Origin: MFD01213-c1 sp963704405
GTDB taxonomy: Bacteria > Planctomycetota > Phycisphaerae > Tepidisphaerales > Tepidisphaeraceae
NCBI GenBank assembly: GCA_963704405.1
Contig: OY969903.1
Span: forward strand, 310,001-374,000
Length of the DNA: 64,000 nt
Direction: 5' to 3'
In this document: piece after piece, positions 1-8,816 of the stretch
Position numbering within the stretch: the first letter of the stretch is position 1
Layout: each line of letters begins with the position of its first letter
Program-made: the position numbers and the translations under genes
The notes under the pieces: model-generated
What the model was told of the DNA's origin: nothing
What the model saw: only the letters and a program-made list of their open reading frames with translations
Databases searched by the model: none

Positions 1-75
1 AACAACGGGCCCGGCAGTGAATGAGCAACGGACACCTGACAGCTAAAGACAGACAACTGACAAATTGGAGCCTCC

Positions 76-2553
76 ATGCCTAAGAGTTTGATGATTGATC
101 CGGTGGAATCTCGCCAGAGCGGACAGATTACTTTTGCGCCGATCCCGGTGAATCAGTATAGCAAGTCGATCGGCGACGAACTGGCCGGAGGGCGGTTCAC
201 CAAGGCGGATCTGCTGCGCATTCAGCGGGACATGGAGGTCATTCGCGCGTTTGAGAACATGCTGAATGAGATCAAGCTGCGCGGAAACTATAAAGGAATC
301 GAATATAACCATCGCGGGCCGGCGCATCTTTCGATTGGGCAGGAAGCTTCGGCGGTGGGGCAGGCTTATCTGCTGGGGGTGGATGATCATATTTATGGAA
401 GCCACCGCAGCCACGGGGAGATTCTGGCGAAGGGGCTGTCGGCGATTCATAAGCTGAGTGATGATGCGCTGCTGAACATCATGCGGAATTATTTTGGCGG
501 GGATGCGCTGCGCGTTGTTGAGAAAGATGCGAAAGGATCAGTGAAAGACCTGGCGACGGACTTTTTGATTTACGGCGCGCTGGCGGAGATTTTTGCGCGG
601 GAGCCGGGATTTAATAAGGGGTTGGGCGGGTCGATGCATGCCTTTTTCCCGCCGTTCGGGATCATGCCGAACAATGCGATTGTAGGCGGGTCGGGGGACA
701 TCAGCGTGGGGGCGGCGCTGTTTAAGCATGTGAATAAGAAACCGGGAATTGTGATTGCGAATATCGGTGATGCGTCGGCGGGCTGCGGGCCGGTATGGGA
801 AGGGATCTGCTTTGCGACGATGGATCAGTTCAAGCTGCTGTGGGATGAGGCGCATCGCGGGGGACTGCCGCTGATTATTAATTTCGTGAATAACTTTTAT
901 GGCATGGGCGGCCAACCCGTCGGTGAAACGATGGGCTTTAAGATGCTGGCGCGTTTGGGCGCCGGTGTGAACCCCGAGCAGATGCATGCCGAGCGCATTG
1001 ACGGATATAGCCCGCTGGCCGTGATTGATGCGATTGCGCGGAAGAAGCAAATCCTGGAAGACGGGGATGGGCCGGTGCTGATGGATACGGTGACATACCG
1101 ATTTTCTGGGCATTCGCCTTCGGATGCGTCGAGCTATCGCGAGAAGGCGGAGATTGACGCGTGGCAGAAACAGGATTCGCTGATCACTTATGCGCTGCAG
1201 CTTGTGGAGGCGAAGATTACGACACGGGCGGACCTGGATGCGGTGAAGGAAGGGGCGGAGGCGCTGATTTTCAAGGCGTTTCAGAAGGCGGTGGATTTGA
1301 ACATCAGTCCGCGGGCGGATTTGAAGAAGACAAACAATCTGCTCGAGCGGACGATGTTTTCGAATACGAAGGTGGAGTCGCTGGATACCAGCCGCAAGCC
1401 CGAAGCGCTGCTGACGAAGGAAGAGAATCCGCGCGTGAAACAACTGGCGCAGCGCAGCCGGTCGGCGACGGATGACAAGGGGGCGAAGCTCCCGAAGAGC
1501 AAGTGCATCGGGATTCGAGATGCACTGTTTGAGTCGATCTTTGATCGGTTTTACACCGATCCGACGCTGATCGCGTACGGCGAAGAAAACCGCGACTGGG
1601 GCGGGGCATTTGCGGTGTATCGCGGGATGACCGAAGCGCTGCCGTACCATCGGCTGTTTAATTCGCCGATCAGCGAGGCGGCGATTATCGGGACGGCGGT
1701 GGGTTACGCGCTGGAAGGCGGGCGGGCGCTGGTGGAATTGATGTATTGCGATTTCATGGGCCGGGCCGGTGATGAATTGTTTAACCAGCTCGCCAAGTGG
1801 CAATCGATGTCGGGCGGACTGCTGAAGATGCCGGTGGTCGTTCGCGTGAGCGTGGGTTCGAAGTATGGCGCTCAGCACAGCCAGGATTGGTCGAGCATGT
1901 GCGCTCACATTCCGGGATTGAAAGTCGTGTTCCCGGCGACGCCTTATGACGCCAAGGGGCTGATGAATTCAGCGCTGACGGGCACCGACCCCGTCATCTT
2001 CTTCGAAAGCCAGCGCATCTATGATGAACCCGAACATTTCGCCAAAGGCGGCGTGCCAACGGGTTATTACGAAGTGACGATGGGCGATCCGGATGTGAAG
2101 AAGGTCGGCAAGGATCTGACGATCCTGACGATCGGCGCGACGCTGTATCGCGCCCTGGAAGCCGCGAAGGAACTGGAAGCCAAGTGGGGCATCAGTTGCG
2201 AAGTGATCGATGCGCGATCGATCGTGCCGTTTAATTATGCCAAGGTGATTGAGAGCGTGAAGAAGACGCGGAAGATTGTGCTGGCCAGCGACGCGTGCGA
2301 ACGCGGAAGCGCCTTGCAGACGATGGCGGCGAAGATCACACAGTTTGCGTTTGATGAGCTGGATGCGCCGCCGGTGATTGTGGGCGCGCGTAACTGGATC
2401 ACGCCGGCGGATGAAGTGGAAGATGCGTTTTTCCCGTTTCCGGTGGATATCATCGACGCCGTTCATGAGCATGTGATTCCGCTGAAGGGGTATACCGTGA
2501 GCCGGGAGAATTCCAATTCAGACCAGCTTCGGCGGAACGCCGAAGGGGTGTGA
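76..2553 (+). CDS. Fused thiamine-diphosphate 2-oxoacid dehydrogenase E1 (alpha and beta in one chain)
   Basis: This 825-residue protein carries both halves of an alpha2beta2 E1 (pyruvate or branched-chain 2-oxoacid dehydrogenase) in one polypeptide. It would decarboxylate a 2-oxoacid with thiamine diphosphate and hand the acyl group to a lipoyl E2 in the cytoplasm. Residues about 45-400 form the E1-alpha part: GSHRSHGE, a thiamine-diphosphate motif starting GDAS (the usual third Gly is Ala) and ending NNFYGMGG, then the HSPSDASSYR loop. Residues about 475-815 form the E1-beta part with YGEENRDWGG, FNSPISE and GAQHSQDW. Start ATG 76 follows a GGAG at 67. No E2 or E3 gene is nearby, so substrate (pyruvate or branched-chain) is undecided. 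A strong terminator follows. Family is secure, substrate is not. Confidence 0.9.
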   Translation: MPKSLMIDPVESRQSGQITFAPIPVNQYSKSIGDELAGGRFTKADLLRIQRDMEVIRAFENMLNEIKLRGNYKGIEYNHRGPAHLSIGQEASAVGQAYLLGVDDHIYGSHRSHGEILAKGLSAIHKLSDDALLNIMRNYFGGDALRVVEKDAKGSVKDLATDFLIYGALAEIFAREPGFNKGLGGSMHAFFPPFGIMPNNAIVGGSGDISVGAALFKHVNKKPGIVIANIGDASAGCGPVWEGICFATMDQFKLLWDEAHRGGLPLIINFVNNFYGMGGQPVGETMGFKMLARLGAGVNPEQMHAERIDGYSPLAVIDAIARKKQILEDGDGPVLMDTVTYRFSGHSPSDASSYREKAEIDAWQKQDSLITYALQLVEAKITTRADLDAVKEGAEALIFKAFQKAVDLNISPRADLKKTNNLLERTMFSNTKVESLDTSRKPEALLTKEENPRVKQLAQRSRSATDDKGAKLPKSKCIGIRDALFESIFDRFYTDPTLIAYGEENRDWGGAFAVYRGMTEALPYHRLFNSPISEAAIIGTAVGYALEGGRALVELMYCDFMGRAGDELFNQLAKWQSMSGGLLKMPVVVRVSVGSKYGAQHSQDWSSMCAHIPGLKVVFPATPYDAKGLMNSALTGTDPVIFFESQRIYDEPEHFAKGGVPTGYYEVTMGDPDVKKVGKDLTILTIGATLYRALEAAKELEAKWGISCEVIDARSIVPFNYAKVIESVKKTRKIVLASDACERGSALQTMAAKITQFAFDELDAPPVIVGARNWITPADEVEDAFFPFPVDIIDAVHEHVIPLKGYTVSRENSNSDQLRRNAEGV

Positions 2554-2590
2554 ACGCGTTTCTTCAAACGAATCTTCAAGCGGTAAGCGA

Positions 2591-2633
2591 AGCCCCGGAT
2601 GTACATTTGATGTATATCCGGGGCTTCTTTTTG
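2591..2633 (+). terminator. Rho-independent terminator after the E1 gene
   Basis: A 15-bp stem (AGCCCCGGATGTACA at 2591-2605 against TGTATATCCGGGGCT at 2611-2625, one mismatch) encloses the loop TTTGA and is followed by TCTTTTT. It lies 38 bases past the E1 stop codon and should end that transcript. Confidence 0.9.
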
Positions 2634-2695
2634 TCATGAATCTGCTGACAAGCCGCGGCGTGGATATAATCCCGCGATCTTAACCACGGGTACCT

Positions 2696-3772
2696 ATGAC
2701 ATTGGGCAGTGACACGCGGGCGTTTCCTCAACTCGATGAAATCGATATGCGGCTGCTCCGCTCGATGGCCAGGACTCAGGAATGCGCGGACGGGGAAGTG
2801 ATCTTTCGAGCGGGCGAGGGGGACATTGATTTTTTTGTTGTTGAATCGGGGCAGATTGAGATTCTGAATCCGACGGATGACAACCGGCAGATTACCATGC
2901 ACGATGCGGGGCAATTTGTGGGGGATATTGATCTGCTGACTCGGCGGCCGGTGATTGTGACAGCCGTGGCGCGCGGGGCGACGCGATTGCTTCGGGTGCC
3001 GGGGTCGCAGCTTCGGCTCCTACTCAATAAGGTTCCTCGGCTGAGCGAGAAGTTGCTGGTGGCGTTTCAGGTTCGCCGCGCGATGCTGGCCGAGGGAGGT
3101 GTGCTGGGGCTGAAGGTGATCGGGCCGGGGCATTGCCGGGATACGAATGTGGTTCGGGAATTTCTGCATAAGAATTTTGTGCCGTTCACGTGGTATGACA
3201 CGGATCGGCCGGAGGGGAAGGCGGCATGGGCGGCGGCGGGCTCGCCGAGGAAGACACCGGCGATTGGGTGCGGCGACGGGAGTGTGCTGTTGAACCCTTC
3301 GCTGCGCGATCTGGCGAAGGCCGCCGGCGTCTGGCGGGAATGCCCGGAAGACGATGTCGAGCTGGCGGTCATCGGGGCGGGGCCGGCAGGAATCGCGGCG
3401 GCGGTGTATGCAGCTTCCGAAGGGATTTCCACCATCGTGCTCGATCGCCTTGGCCCCGGCGGGCAGGCGAGCGGTTCGTCGCGGATTGAAAACTTCATAG
3501 GCTTTCCGGCGGGCCTTTCAGGAACCGACCTGGCGACGCGCGGTGTGCTGCAGATGATGAAATTCGGCGCGGATGGCGGTGCCCGTTGGTGTCGAGCAAC
3601 TGGAGCCCGGCGAAGGGAACGGTTCGCCGCATATACTGCGGCTGGATTGCGGCGCACGCATCCGCGCACAGACGGTGCTGATCGCCGCCGGCATCCGATG
3701 GCGAAAACTCCCCGCGGAAAATGCCGGCCGTTTCGAAGGCGCGGGGATTTACTACCTCTGCACGAGCGTTGA
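2696..3772 (+). CDS. cNMP-binding / thioredoxin-reductase-like flavoprotein, N-terminal part (frameshifted)
   Basis: Residues about 10-130 are a cyclic-nucleotide-binding fold (GEVIFRAGEGDIDFFVVESG, then GQFVGDIDLLTRRP). A short thioredoxin-like spacer follows at about 140-215. From about 222 an FAD-binding Rossmann motif (VIGAGPAGIAAAVYAA, GPGGQASGSSRIENFIGFP) matches NAD(P)H thioredoxin reductase-like oxidoreductases. Homology stops near residue 292, and the rest of the enzyme continues in another frame from 3573. Inserting the two bases that would make GGCGCGG at 3566-3572 into GGCGCGCGG restores KFGARMAVPVGVEQLEP. One gene of about 565 codons is therefore inferred, with the tail of this ORF after about 3570 being out of frame. 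The architecture suggests a ligand-gated NAD(P)H oxidoreductase. It sits just before a DsbA-like gene. Confidence 0.8.
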   Translation: MTLGSDTRAFPQLDEIDMRLLRSMARTQECADGEVIFRAGEGDIDFFVVESGQIEILNPTDDNRQITMHDAGQFVGDIDLLTRRPVIVTAVARGATRLLRVPGSQLRLLLNKVPRLSEKLLVAFQVRRAMLAEGGVLGLKVIGPGHCRDTNVVREFLHKNFVPFTWYDTDRPEGKAAWAAAGSPRKTPAIGCGDGSVLLNPSLRDLAKAAGVWRECPEDDVELAVIGAGPAGIAAAVYAASEGISTIVLDRLGPGGQASGSSRIENFIGFPAGLSGTDLATRGVLQMMKFGADGGARWCRATGARRRERFAAYTAAGLRRTHPRTDGADRRRHPMAKTPRGKCRPFRRRGDLLPLHER

Positions 3773-4391
3773 AGCGCTTCTGTATGACAATCACGATGTG
3801 GCGGTCGTCGGCGCGGGCAACAGTGCGGGGCAGGCGGCGATGTTTCTTTCGGAGTGCTGCCGGGATCGGACAGTGCACCTGGTGATTCGCAAGCGGCTGG
3901 GGCCGGGGATGTCGGACTACCTGGTGGCGCGCATCCGAGGAGCGAAAAATATTATCGTGCACGAGGAGACGGAGATTGAAGCCGTCATGGGCGAGCGGCG
4001 GCTGGAGGCGATGCGGCTGAAGAAGAGCGGCAGCGATGAGAAGCCAACGATTGCCTGTGGGGCGGTGTTTGTGTTTATCGGGGCTGATCCATCCTGTGGT
4101 TTTCTGCCGGCTTCGATTGCTCGCGATCCGCTTGGGTATCTGCTGACGGGAACGGACGTTGTGCGATCGGGAAAGTGGCCGCTGAAAGATCGCGATCCAT
4201 GCCCGCTGGAAACCTCGGTTCCGGGTGTGCTGGCGGCGGGAGATATTCGGGCGGGATCGACAAAGCGCGTGGGGTTTGCAGTGGGAGATGGGTCGTTGGC
4301 GGTCACCTGTGCGCATAAGTTGCGGGGGCTGCGCGGGATAGGCGGAAATTCGAGTAACGAATATTCGAATGGTGAATCAATATCTGAATGA
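3573..4391 (+). CDS. cNMP-binding / thioredoxin-reductase-like flavoprotein, C-terminal part (frameshifted)
   Basis: This is the in-frame continuation of the flavoprotein that starts at 2696. It holds the NAD(P)H-binding Rossmann motif (VAVVGAGNSAGQAAMFL) and the closing FAD motif (VPGVLAAGDIRAGSTKRVGFAVGDGS) typical of thioredoxin-reductase-like enzymes. The usual redox CxxC just before the NADPH motif is absent: the equivalent stretch reads YYLCTSVEALL with a single Cys. The enzyme therefore probably does not reduce thioredoxin by the classical route and may pass electrons straight to another acceptor. The listed start is only the first ATG in this frame; the real gene starts at 2696. Confidence 0.8.
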   Translation: MAVPVGVEQLEPGEGNGSPHILRLDCGARIRAQTVLIAAGIRWRKLPAENAGRFEGAGIYYLCTSVEALLYDNHDVAVVGAGNSAGQAAMFLSECCRDRTVHLVIRKRLGPGMSDYLVARIRGAKNIIVHEETEIEAVMGERRLEAMRLKKSGSDEKPTIACGAVFVFIGADPSCGFLPASIARDPLGYLLTGTDVVRSGKWPLKDRDPCPLETSVPGVLAAGDIRAGSTKRVGFAVGDGSLAVTCAHKLRGLRGIGGNSSNEYSNGESISE

Positions 4392-4491
4392 TGAATGATT
4401 GAATGCTGAAACGAGAATTTACGATTGGCTGATCGGAGGTGGAGGGCGCGTGTTCTTCCGTTCGGCGGTTCAGACGTTAGAGTTTTGCGCC

Positions 4492-5046
4492 ATGGCTGAC
4501 AAAATCGAGACGGAGCTGGCGGTCCCTGTTTCAGAGAAAGACCATTCGCGGGGGCCTGTGGATGCGCCGGTGACGCTGCTGGAATATGGAGACTTCGAAT
4601 GCCCGGATTGTCTCAATGCTTATCCGATTGTGAAGGGGATACGGGATCGGCTGGGGAATGAGGTGCGGTTTGTGTTTCGACATTTCCCTCAGAGTTCTGT
4701 CCATCCGCACGCCAGCGCGGCGGCAGCGGCGACGGAGGCGGCGGATTCTCAGGGGAGATTCTGGGATATGCATGATGCGCTGTTCCGGCATCAGAAGGAA
4801 CTGGCGACGCTGGATCTGACTCATCTGGCGCTGCGGATTGGGCTGGAGGTTTATCGATTTCAGCGGGATAGCGAATCGCCGCACCATGCGAAGAAGGTTC
4901 GGGATGATTTTGCCGGCGGGGTGGCGAGCGGGGTGCGGGGTACGCCGACATTTTTTATGAATGGGCGGAGGTATGAGGGGAAGGTGGAGTTGGAGGCAAT
5001 GATTGCGGCGATTGAAGCGGCGGCGCGGGGTGAGCATCAAATGTAA
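4492..5046 (+). CDS. DsbA-family thioredoxin-fold protein (CPDC active site)
   Basis: A 184-residue thioredoxin-fold protein of the DsbA / Na+-H+-antiporter-NhaA-fusion type. The core is PVTLLEYGDFECPDCLNAYP with redox pair CPDC, followed by FRHFPQSSVHPHA and the cis-proline segment GVRGTPTFFMNGRRYEG. It should oxidise, reduce or isomerise disulfides, or act as a redox partner. I prefer ATG 4492 because homology begins just after it; a TTG at 4399 would add 31 residues with no recognisable signal. No signal peptide is visible, so a cytoplasmic role is likely. It follows the thioredoxin-reductase-like gene by about 100 bp on the same strand, which suggests a redox pair. Confidence 0.85.
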   Translation: MADKIETELAVPVSEKDHSRGPVDAPVTLLEYGDFECPDCLNAYPIVKGIRDRLGNEVRFVFRHFPQSSVHPHASAAAAATEAADSQGRFWDMHDALFRHQKELATLDLTHLALRIGLEVYRFQRDSESPHHAKKVRDDFAGGVASGVRGTPTFFMNGRRYEGKVELEAMIAAIEAAARGEHQM

Positions 5047-5171
5047 TCGCGAGGCACGCTCGGTCGACGGATTTGATGTGGCGGTTCACTTTTATGTTGC
5101 ACAGGCGCATCGACTGCTCGAACGCCGTCAGACAGCGGCGAGACGACCATGCTCCGGGGTTTTGAAGAAGG

Positions 5172-6263
5172 TTACTCGCGGGTGAGGATGGCGCCGGCGA
5201 GGTCACCGGCCAGAAGGCGCTGAAGTTGATCGGGGGCGACGGGTTTTACGAGGTGGCGATTGAAGCCGGCGGCGGCGGCGCGTTCGCGGTCTTCGGGTTG
5301 GCCGTAGCCGGTGAGGGCGATGAGGCAGATTTCATCTCGCAGTGCCTGGCGGGTTCGGCGGGCGACTTCATAGCCATCGATGTCCGGCAGGCCGATGTCG
5401 ACGAGCATGATGTCCGGGCGGATGCTGAGGGCTTTATCGACTCCGGCGCCACCATCGCCGGCGACTTCGACGCGGTGGCCCCAGAATTTCAGCAGGCGCT
5501 GCATGGCGCGGCGGGCATCGGGGTTGTCTTCGACGACGAGGATGTTTCGCGATTTGCCCTTGATGGAGCAGGCATCGGTGTCTTTTATCGGTGGCGCGGT
5601 CTGTTCTGCCAGCGGCAGCCGGACGCTGAATTCACTTCCTTTGCCGAGTCCTTCGCTGGCGGCGAGAACGCGCCCGCCGTGCATTTGGACGAGGCTTCGG
5701 ACTACCGACAAGCCGATGCCGAGTCCGCCTTTGGACCGGGCGAGCGGCTGCTTTGATTGAACAAACAGCTCGAATACGCCGGTGAGAATTTCCGGGGGAA
5801 TTCCGTCGCCGGTGTCACACACTTTCAGAACGGCTTCGGAGCCATCGCGTTCGACGACCAGCCAGATCGTGCCGCCTTCGGGGGTATAGCGCGTGGCATT
5901 GGTGAGGAGGTTGCTGACGATCTGCTCGAGGCGGACGGGATCCCCATCCACCGGCACCGGATCGTTTGGCGTTTTAACAAGAATCTGATGACGGGCGGAG
6001 CCGTTGGCAAGCTGAAGAGATTTCAGGCTGCCGCGGGCGATTTCGCGGAGATCGAGGCGGCGGCGATTGAGGACGATCTTTCCGGTCGTGACGCGGGCGA
6101 CGTCGAGCAGGTCATCGACCAGGCGGGCCATATGCGTACTTTGGCGCTGGATGATTTCGGCCTGCTCCTGGGCCATTTCGGGATCATCGCGCCCGCCGCG
6201 GGCGGCGACCTCAGCGGCAGTGCGGATGGCGGCGAGCGGGTTCCGCAATTCATGGCCGAGCAT
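5172..6263 (-). CDS. Hybrid histidine kinase, kinase and receiver part (frameshifted)
   Basis: This is the C-terminal part of a sensor kinase. It starts at the HisKA box (MLGHELRNPLAAIR, phospho-His), continues with the N box (EQIVSNLLTNATRYTPEGG) and G boxes (DTGDGIPPE, GGLGIGLSVVRSLVQMHGG). It ends in a receiver domain (NILVVEDNPDARRAM, phospho-Asp in IMLVDIGLPDIDGYE, Lys in HLVKPV). The N-terminal receiver-like part is in another frame (6325-6735). Adding GC back to GGGCGC at 6341-6346 joins them through ALRARRRQYEVRNLLAQ, the normal linker in this family. The complete protein would be about 520 residues and cytoplasmic. It is translationally coupled to the KaiC-like gene upstream. Confidence 0.85.
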   Translation of the reverse strand: MLGHELRNPLAAIRTAAEVAARGGRDDPEMAQEQAEIIQRQSTHMARLVDDLLDVARVTTGKIVLNRRRLDLREIARGSLKSLQLANGSARHQILVKTPNDPVPVDGDPVRLEQIVSNLLTNATRYTPEGGTIWLVVERDGSEAVLKVCDTGDGIPPEILTGVFELFVQSKQPLARSKGGLGIGLSVVRSLVQMHGGRVLAASEGLGKGSEFSVRLPLAEQTAPPIKDTDACSIKGKSRNILVVEDNPDARRAMQRLLKFWGHRVEVAGDGGAGVDKALSIRPDIMLVDIGLPDIDGYEVARRTRQALRDEICLIALTGYGQPEDRERAAAAGFNRHLVKPVAPDQLQRLLAGDLAGAILTRE

Positions 6264-6324
6264 CGCCAGGAACTGATCGCGCTGGCGGACAGCGTTCTGG
6301 GTTTGTGCGAGGAGATTGCGGACT

Positions 6325-6735
6325 TCATATTGCCGGCGGCGGGCGCAATGCGGATTGGATGGCGCTGATCAGCGTGATGATCCGGAGCGGGCGCTCCAGC
6401 AACGTTACGTTGCCGAATGATTCGAGTCCCTGGGCGACGCGGGCGCTGTAGCGCGTGGTCTTGCCGCCGCCGGTGAGAAGGATCAGCGGAAGGTCGGACC
6501 AGGGAGGTTGGAGGCGGAGCGCACCGAGCAAAGCATCAAGCGATTCCGGCCAGAGGGCTTCTTCAGCGATGATGGCGGCGCCAATCCCCTCTTCCCACTT
6601 TTGGCAGACGTCGGCGGCATCCGGCGAGGACTCGGCGCGCACGCCGGATCGCGCCAGCATCTGCACGATCAGCGGCGCATCGCGCCCGGTGGGCGCCAGC
6701 ACCAGCACGCGTTCCGCCATCGGATCAGGACTCAC
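6325..6735 (-). CDS. Hybrid histidine kinase, N-terminal receiver-like part (frameshifted)
   Basis: The first 135 residues form a degenerate receiver-like domain (MAERVLVLAPTGRDAPLIVQ at the start, LPLILLTGGGK, then ERPLRIITLISAIQSALR). Related kinases begin with exactly this module and run on into HisKA, which here lies in another frame from 6263. The GTG start at 6735 overlaps the end of the KaiC-like gene by 11 bases, so the two are translationally coupled; ATG 6720 is an alternative start. The domain lacks a clear phospho-acceptor Asp and may be a dimer or partner-docking module. Confidence 0.75.
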   Translation of the reverse strand: MSPDPMAERVLVLAPTGRDAPLIVQMLARSGVRAESSPDAADVCQKWEEGIGAAIIAEEALWPESLDALLGALRLQPPWSDLPLILLTGGGKTTRYSARVAQGLESFGNVTLLERPLRIITLISAIQSALRPPPAI

Positions 6736-8245
6736 GGGAAATACCTGCCTCTCCGAGCATGGCGGCGTTTCCGGAATAAGTTGGCGATCCGGTCAGAACG
6801 CCCTGGAAATGAATCAATGGTTCACCCACGCGCAATCCTTTTGAGGTAATGAGCAGTTCCCGGATTGCGTCCTCGTGATGACCGCCGCGTGTTTTCATGG
6901 CAGCCACGGATTTACGAACGCGTCCGGCGTATTCAAAGTATCGCAGCAGCAGCACGGTGTCGGCGAGATAGCTGAGGTCCACCGGCGATTCGATCGCCGA
7001 TCCGAGCATTCCATTCTGAGCCACCACCACAAACGTCAGCACGCCTTTTTCGCCGAGATAGGTCAAGAGCTCGTGCATCTGGATGATGAGGAAACGCTCG
7101 CCGGGCATGGCGTTGAGGTAGCCATTGAGGCTGTCCAGCACCACCACCTTCGCCCCGCGAGTTTCTACGGCGTTGCGAACGCGATAAATGAATTCGCCGG
7201 GAGACAGAACGGCCGGATCGATCTGTTCGGCGATAACGCGGCCACTTTCGCTGGCGCCTCGCAGGTCCATGCCCATACCGGCAGATCGGTTGAGCAGCGT
7301 CTCCAGCCGCTCATCAAAGCTGAAAAACGCAACGTTTTCCCCGCGCGCCGCTGCTGCGATGGCGTATTGCACGCAGAGGCTTGTTTTGCCGGCGCCTGCC
7401 CCACCAACCACCAGCGTGCTGGTGCCGCGCTCAGGTCCACCGCCGAGCATGACATCTAGTTCGGCAATGCCGCTGCTGACTTTTAGCCGGTCTGACAGAT
7501 GCGATGTAAGGTTGGCTTCGGCGGCGACAAGCCGGGGATAGACAACCATGCCGCCGGTTTTAATGGTGCAATCGTGATACCCATCGTGGAAATCCACCCC
7601 GCGCATTTTCCCGATCTGCAATCGGCGGCGGGCCTTGCCATATTCCGGGGAGCTGCGCTCCAGCATGATAACGCCATGGGCGAGCGTTTGAAATTGATGT
7701 TCACCAACGCGGGTGATCGGATCGTCCAGGAAGATGATGGTGCAACCCTGCGCCAGAAAGAACTGTTTCAGCGCCAGGATCTGCCGGCGATAGCGAAGCG
7801 GATCGCGGGCGAGCAGGCGCATTTCGGAGAGGGAATCAATCACGACGCGCTTGGGATTCACGCGCGCCACTTCGGCCAGAAGGGTTTGAATGGTTTCGCC
7901 GAGCTCCACTTCCGAGGGATGAAACGCGGTGTATTCATCTTCAGCTTTGAGGTTTTCTTCACTGGCCTGGACTTCAAAGACGGTGATGGCATCCATGAAC
8001 CATCCGTGCGAGGCGGCGACACCTTCTAATTCTTCGCGCGTTTCGGACAACGCGACATACAGCCCCGCTTCCCCTATGCGGGCGCCTTCAAGCAGGAATT
8101 GCAAAGCCAGGGTTGTTTTTCCTGTACCCGGATCGCCTTGGATGAGATACAGCCGCTTCCGGGGCAATCCCCCTCCCAGCATGGCATCCAAACCCGGTAT
8201 GCCTGTGGAAACCCTCGCATTTAAAGCGTGCATCTGCCTTGTCAT
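6725..8245 (-). CDS. KaiC-like double RecA-domain ATPase
   Basis: A 506-residue protein with two KaiC/RecA-like ATPase domains. Domain 1 has Walker A GDPGTGKTT at residues about 37-45 and Walker B RVVIDSLSE. Domain 2 has Walker A GGAGAGKTS at about 281-289 and Walker B VVVLDSLNGY. ATG 8245 is chosen because AGGAGG sits about ten bases upstream. In cyanobacterial KaiC this fold autophosphorylates to drive the clock, but no KaiA or KaiB is near. KaiC-like ATPases next to histidine kinases are common in non-clock bacteria, where they are thought to tune two-component signalling. The gene overlaps the hybrid kinase downstream. Family secure, biological role inferred. Confidence 0.9.
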   Translation of the reverse strand: MTRQMHALNARVSTGIPGLDAMLGGGLPRKRLYLIQGDPGTGKTTLALQFLLEGARIGEAGLYVALSETREELEGVAASHGWFMDAITVFEVQASEENLKAEDEYTAFHPSEVELGETIQTLLAEVARVNPKRVVIDSLSEMRLLARDPLRYRRQILALKQFFLAQGCTIIFLDDPITRVGEHQFQTLAHGVIMLERSSPEYGKARRRLQIGKMRGVDFHDGYHDCTIKTGGMVVYPRLVAAEANLTSHLSDRLKVSSGIAELDVMLGGGPERGTSTLVVGGAGAGKTSLCVQYAIAAAARGENVAFFSFDERLETLLNRSAGMGMDLRGASESGRVIAEQIDPAVLSPGEFIYRVRNAVETRGAKVVVLDSLNGYLNAMPGERFLIIQMHELLTYLGEKGVLTFVVVAQNGMLGSAIESPVDLSYLADTVLLLRYFEYAGRVRKSVAAMKTRGGHHEDAIRELLITSKGLRVGEPLIHFQGVLTGSPTYSGNAAMLGEAGISRES

Positions 8246-8545
8246 TTTCTTTCGCCTCCTGAGCCGCATCCCTCCGTAGGGTTGCGCATGGGTATCAATT
8301 TTATTTTGGGTTGCAGCAGTGGCAATAACTGATGACCCTTCCAGCCGCAGAACTTTTTAAACCCGCACGATCAAAACACGCCCCGAACCACTTTGGGCCA
8401 TGCCGAAAAGATGTCATGAGACGGGTTGAATCGTCAATGGATATTTTATTCAGAAGTGTGGCTTTAGCAGAGTGACGGTTTTGAAAGCAATCTTTAAGAT
8501 TCCTGTTTGTGCCTGAATGTTTCATACCAACAGGGAAGGAATGTA
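8246..8545. promoter_or_regulatory. Divergent intergenic region between kaiC-like gene and small ORF
   Basis: These 300 bases separate two divergent genes and must hold both promoters. The AGGAGG ribosome-binding site of the KaiC-like gene lies at its left edge and GGAAGGA of the small gene at its right edge. The middle (8330-8480) is more AT-rich than its surroundings. I see no confident -35/-10 pair, operator palindrome or RNA structure. Confidence 0.4.
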
Positions 8546-8800
8546 ATGCCGATTGATTCATTAGCTTGCCGAATTCAAGTCTCTCAGGGGCACCAGACAT
8601 TTGAAGTATGGGATTCCCCCACTGGAAAGGTTCTCTATCAGTATCAGGAATTGAACGGGCAGGTGCGGGTACATCCACCGCAGCAGTTGTCACCGGAGGA
8701 AGTGCAGCATGTTTTTGAAAAAATCTGCAGGATGGCGACAGAAACCGTGTCGAAGGCGAAGGGGCAGGGTTTGAAAGTTGAGACGCCGCCTAAGCAGTAA
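8546..8800 (+). CDS. Small conserved-looking protein of unknown function, 84 aa
   Basis: The ORF begins at ATG 8546 behind GGAAGGA, giving MPIDSLACRIQVSQ. The 84-residue product is soluble, without signal or membrane segment. It has a beta-like stretch (FEVWDSPTGKVLYQYQELNG) followed by a helix containing EEVQHVFEKICRMATETVSK. It resembles no family I can name. It is the only plus-strand gene among minus-strand signalling genes, placed between the KaiC-like gene and the GGDEF/EAL gene, whose 3' end lies 16 bases away, so a signalling accessory role is possible but unproven. Confidence 0.6.
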   Translation: MPIDSLACRIQVSQGHQTFEVWDSPTGKVLYQYQELNGQVRVHPPQQLSPEEVQHVFEKICRMATETVSKAKGQGLKVETPPKQ

Positions 8801-8816
8801 TGGAAAGATGCCTGCT

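Noticed and set aside
538..1908. 456-codon ORF on the minus strand inside the E1 gene
   Set aside because: It is an Arg/His/Pro/Leu-rich antisense frame of a clearly conserved gene; it has no domain or start signal.
6725..8245. A circadian clock operon
   Set aside because: Only a KaiC-like ATPase is present; no KaiA or KaiB and no obvious phospho-Ser/Thr pair of clock KaiC.
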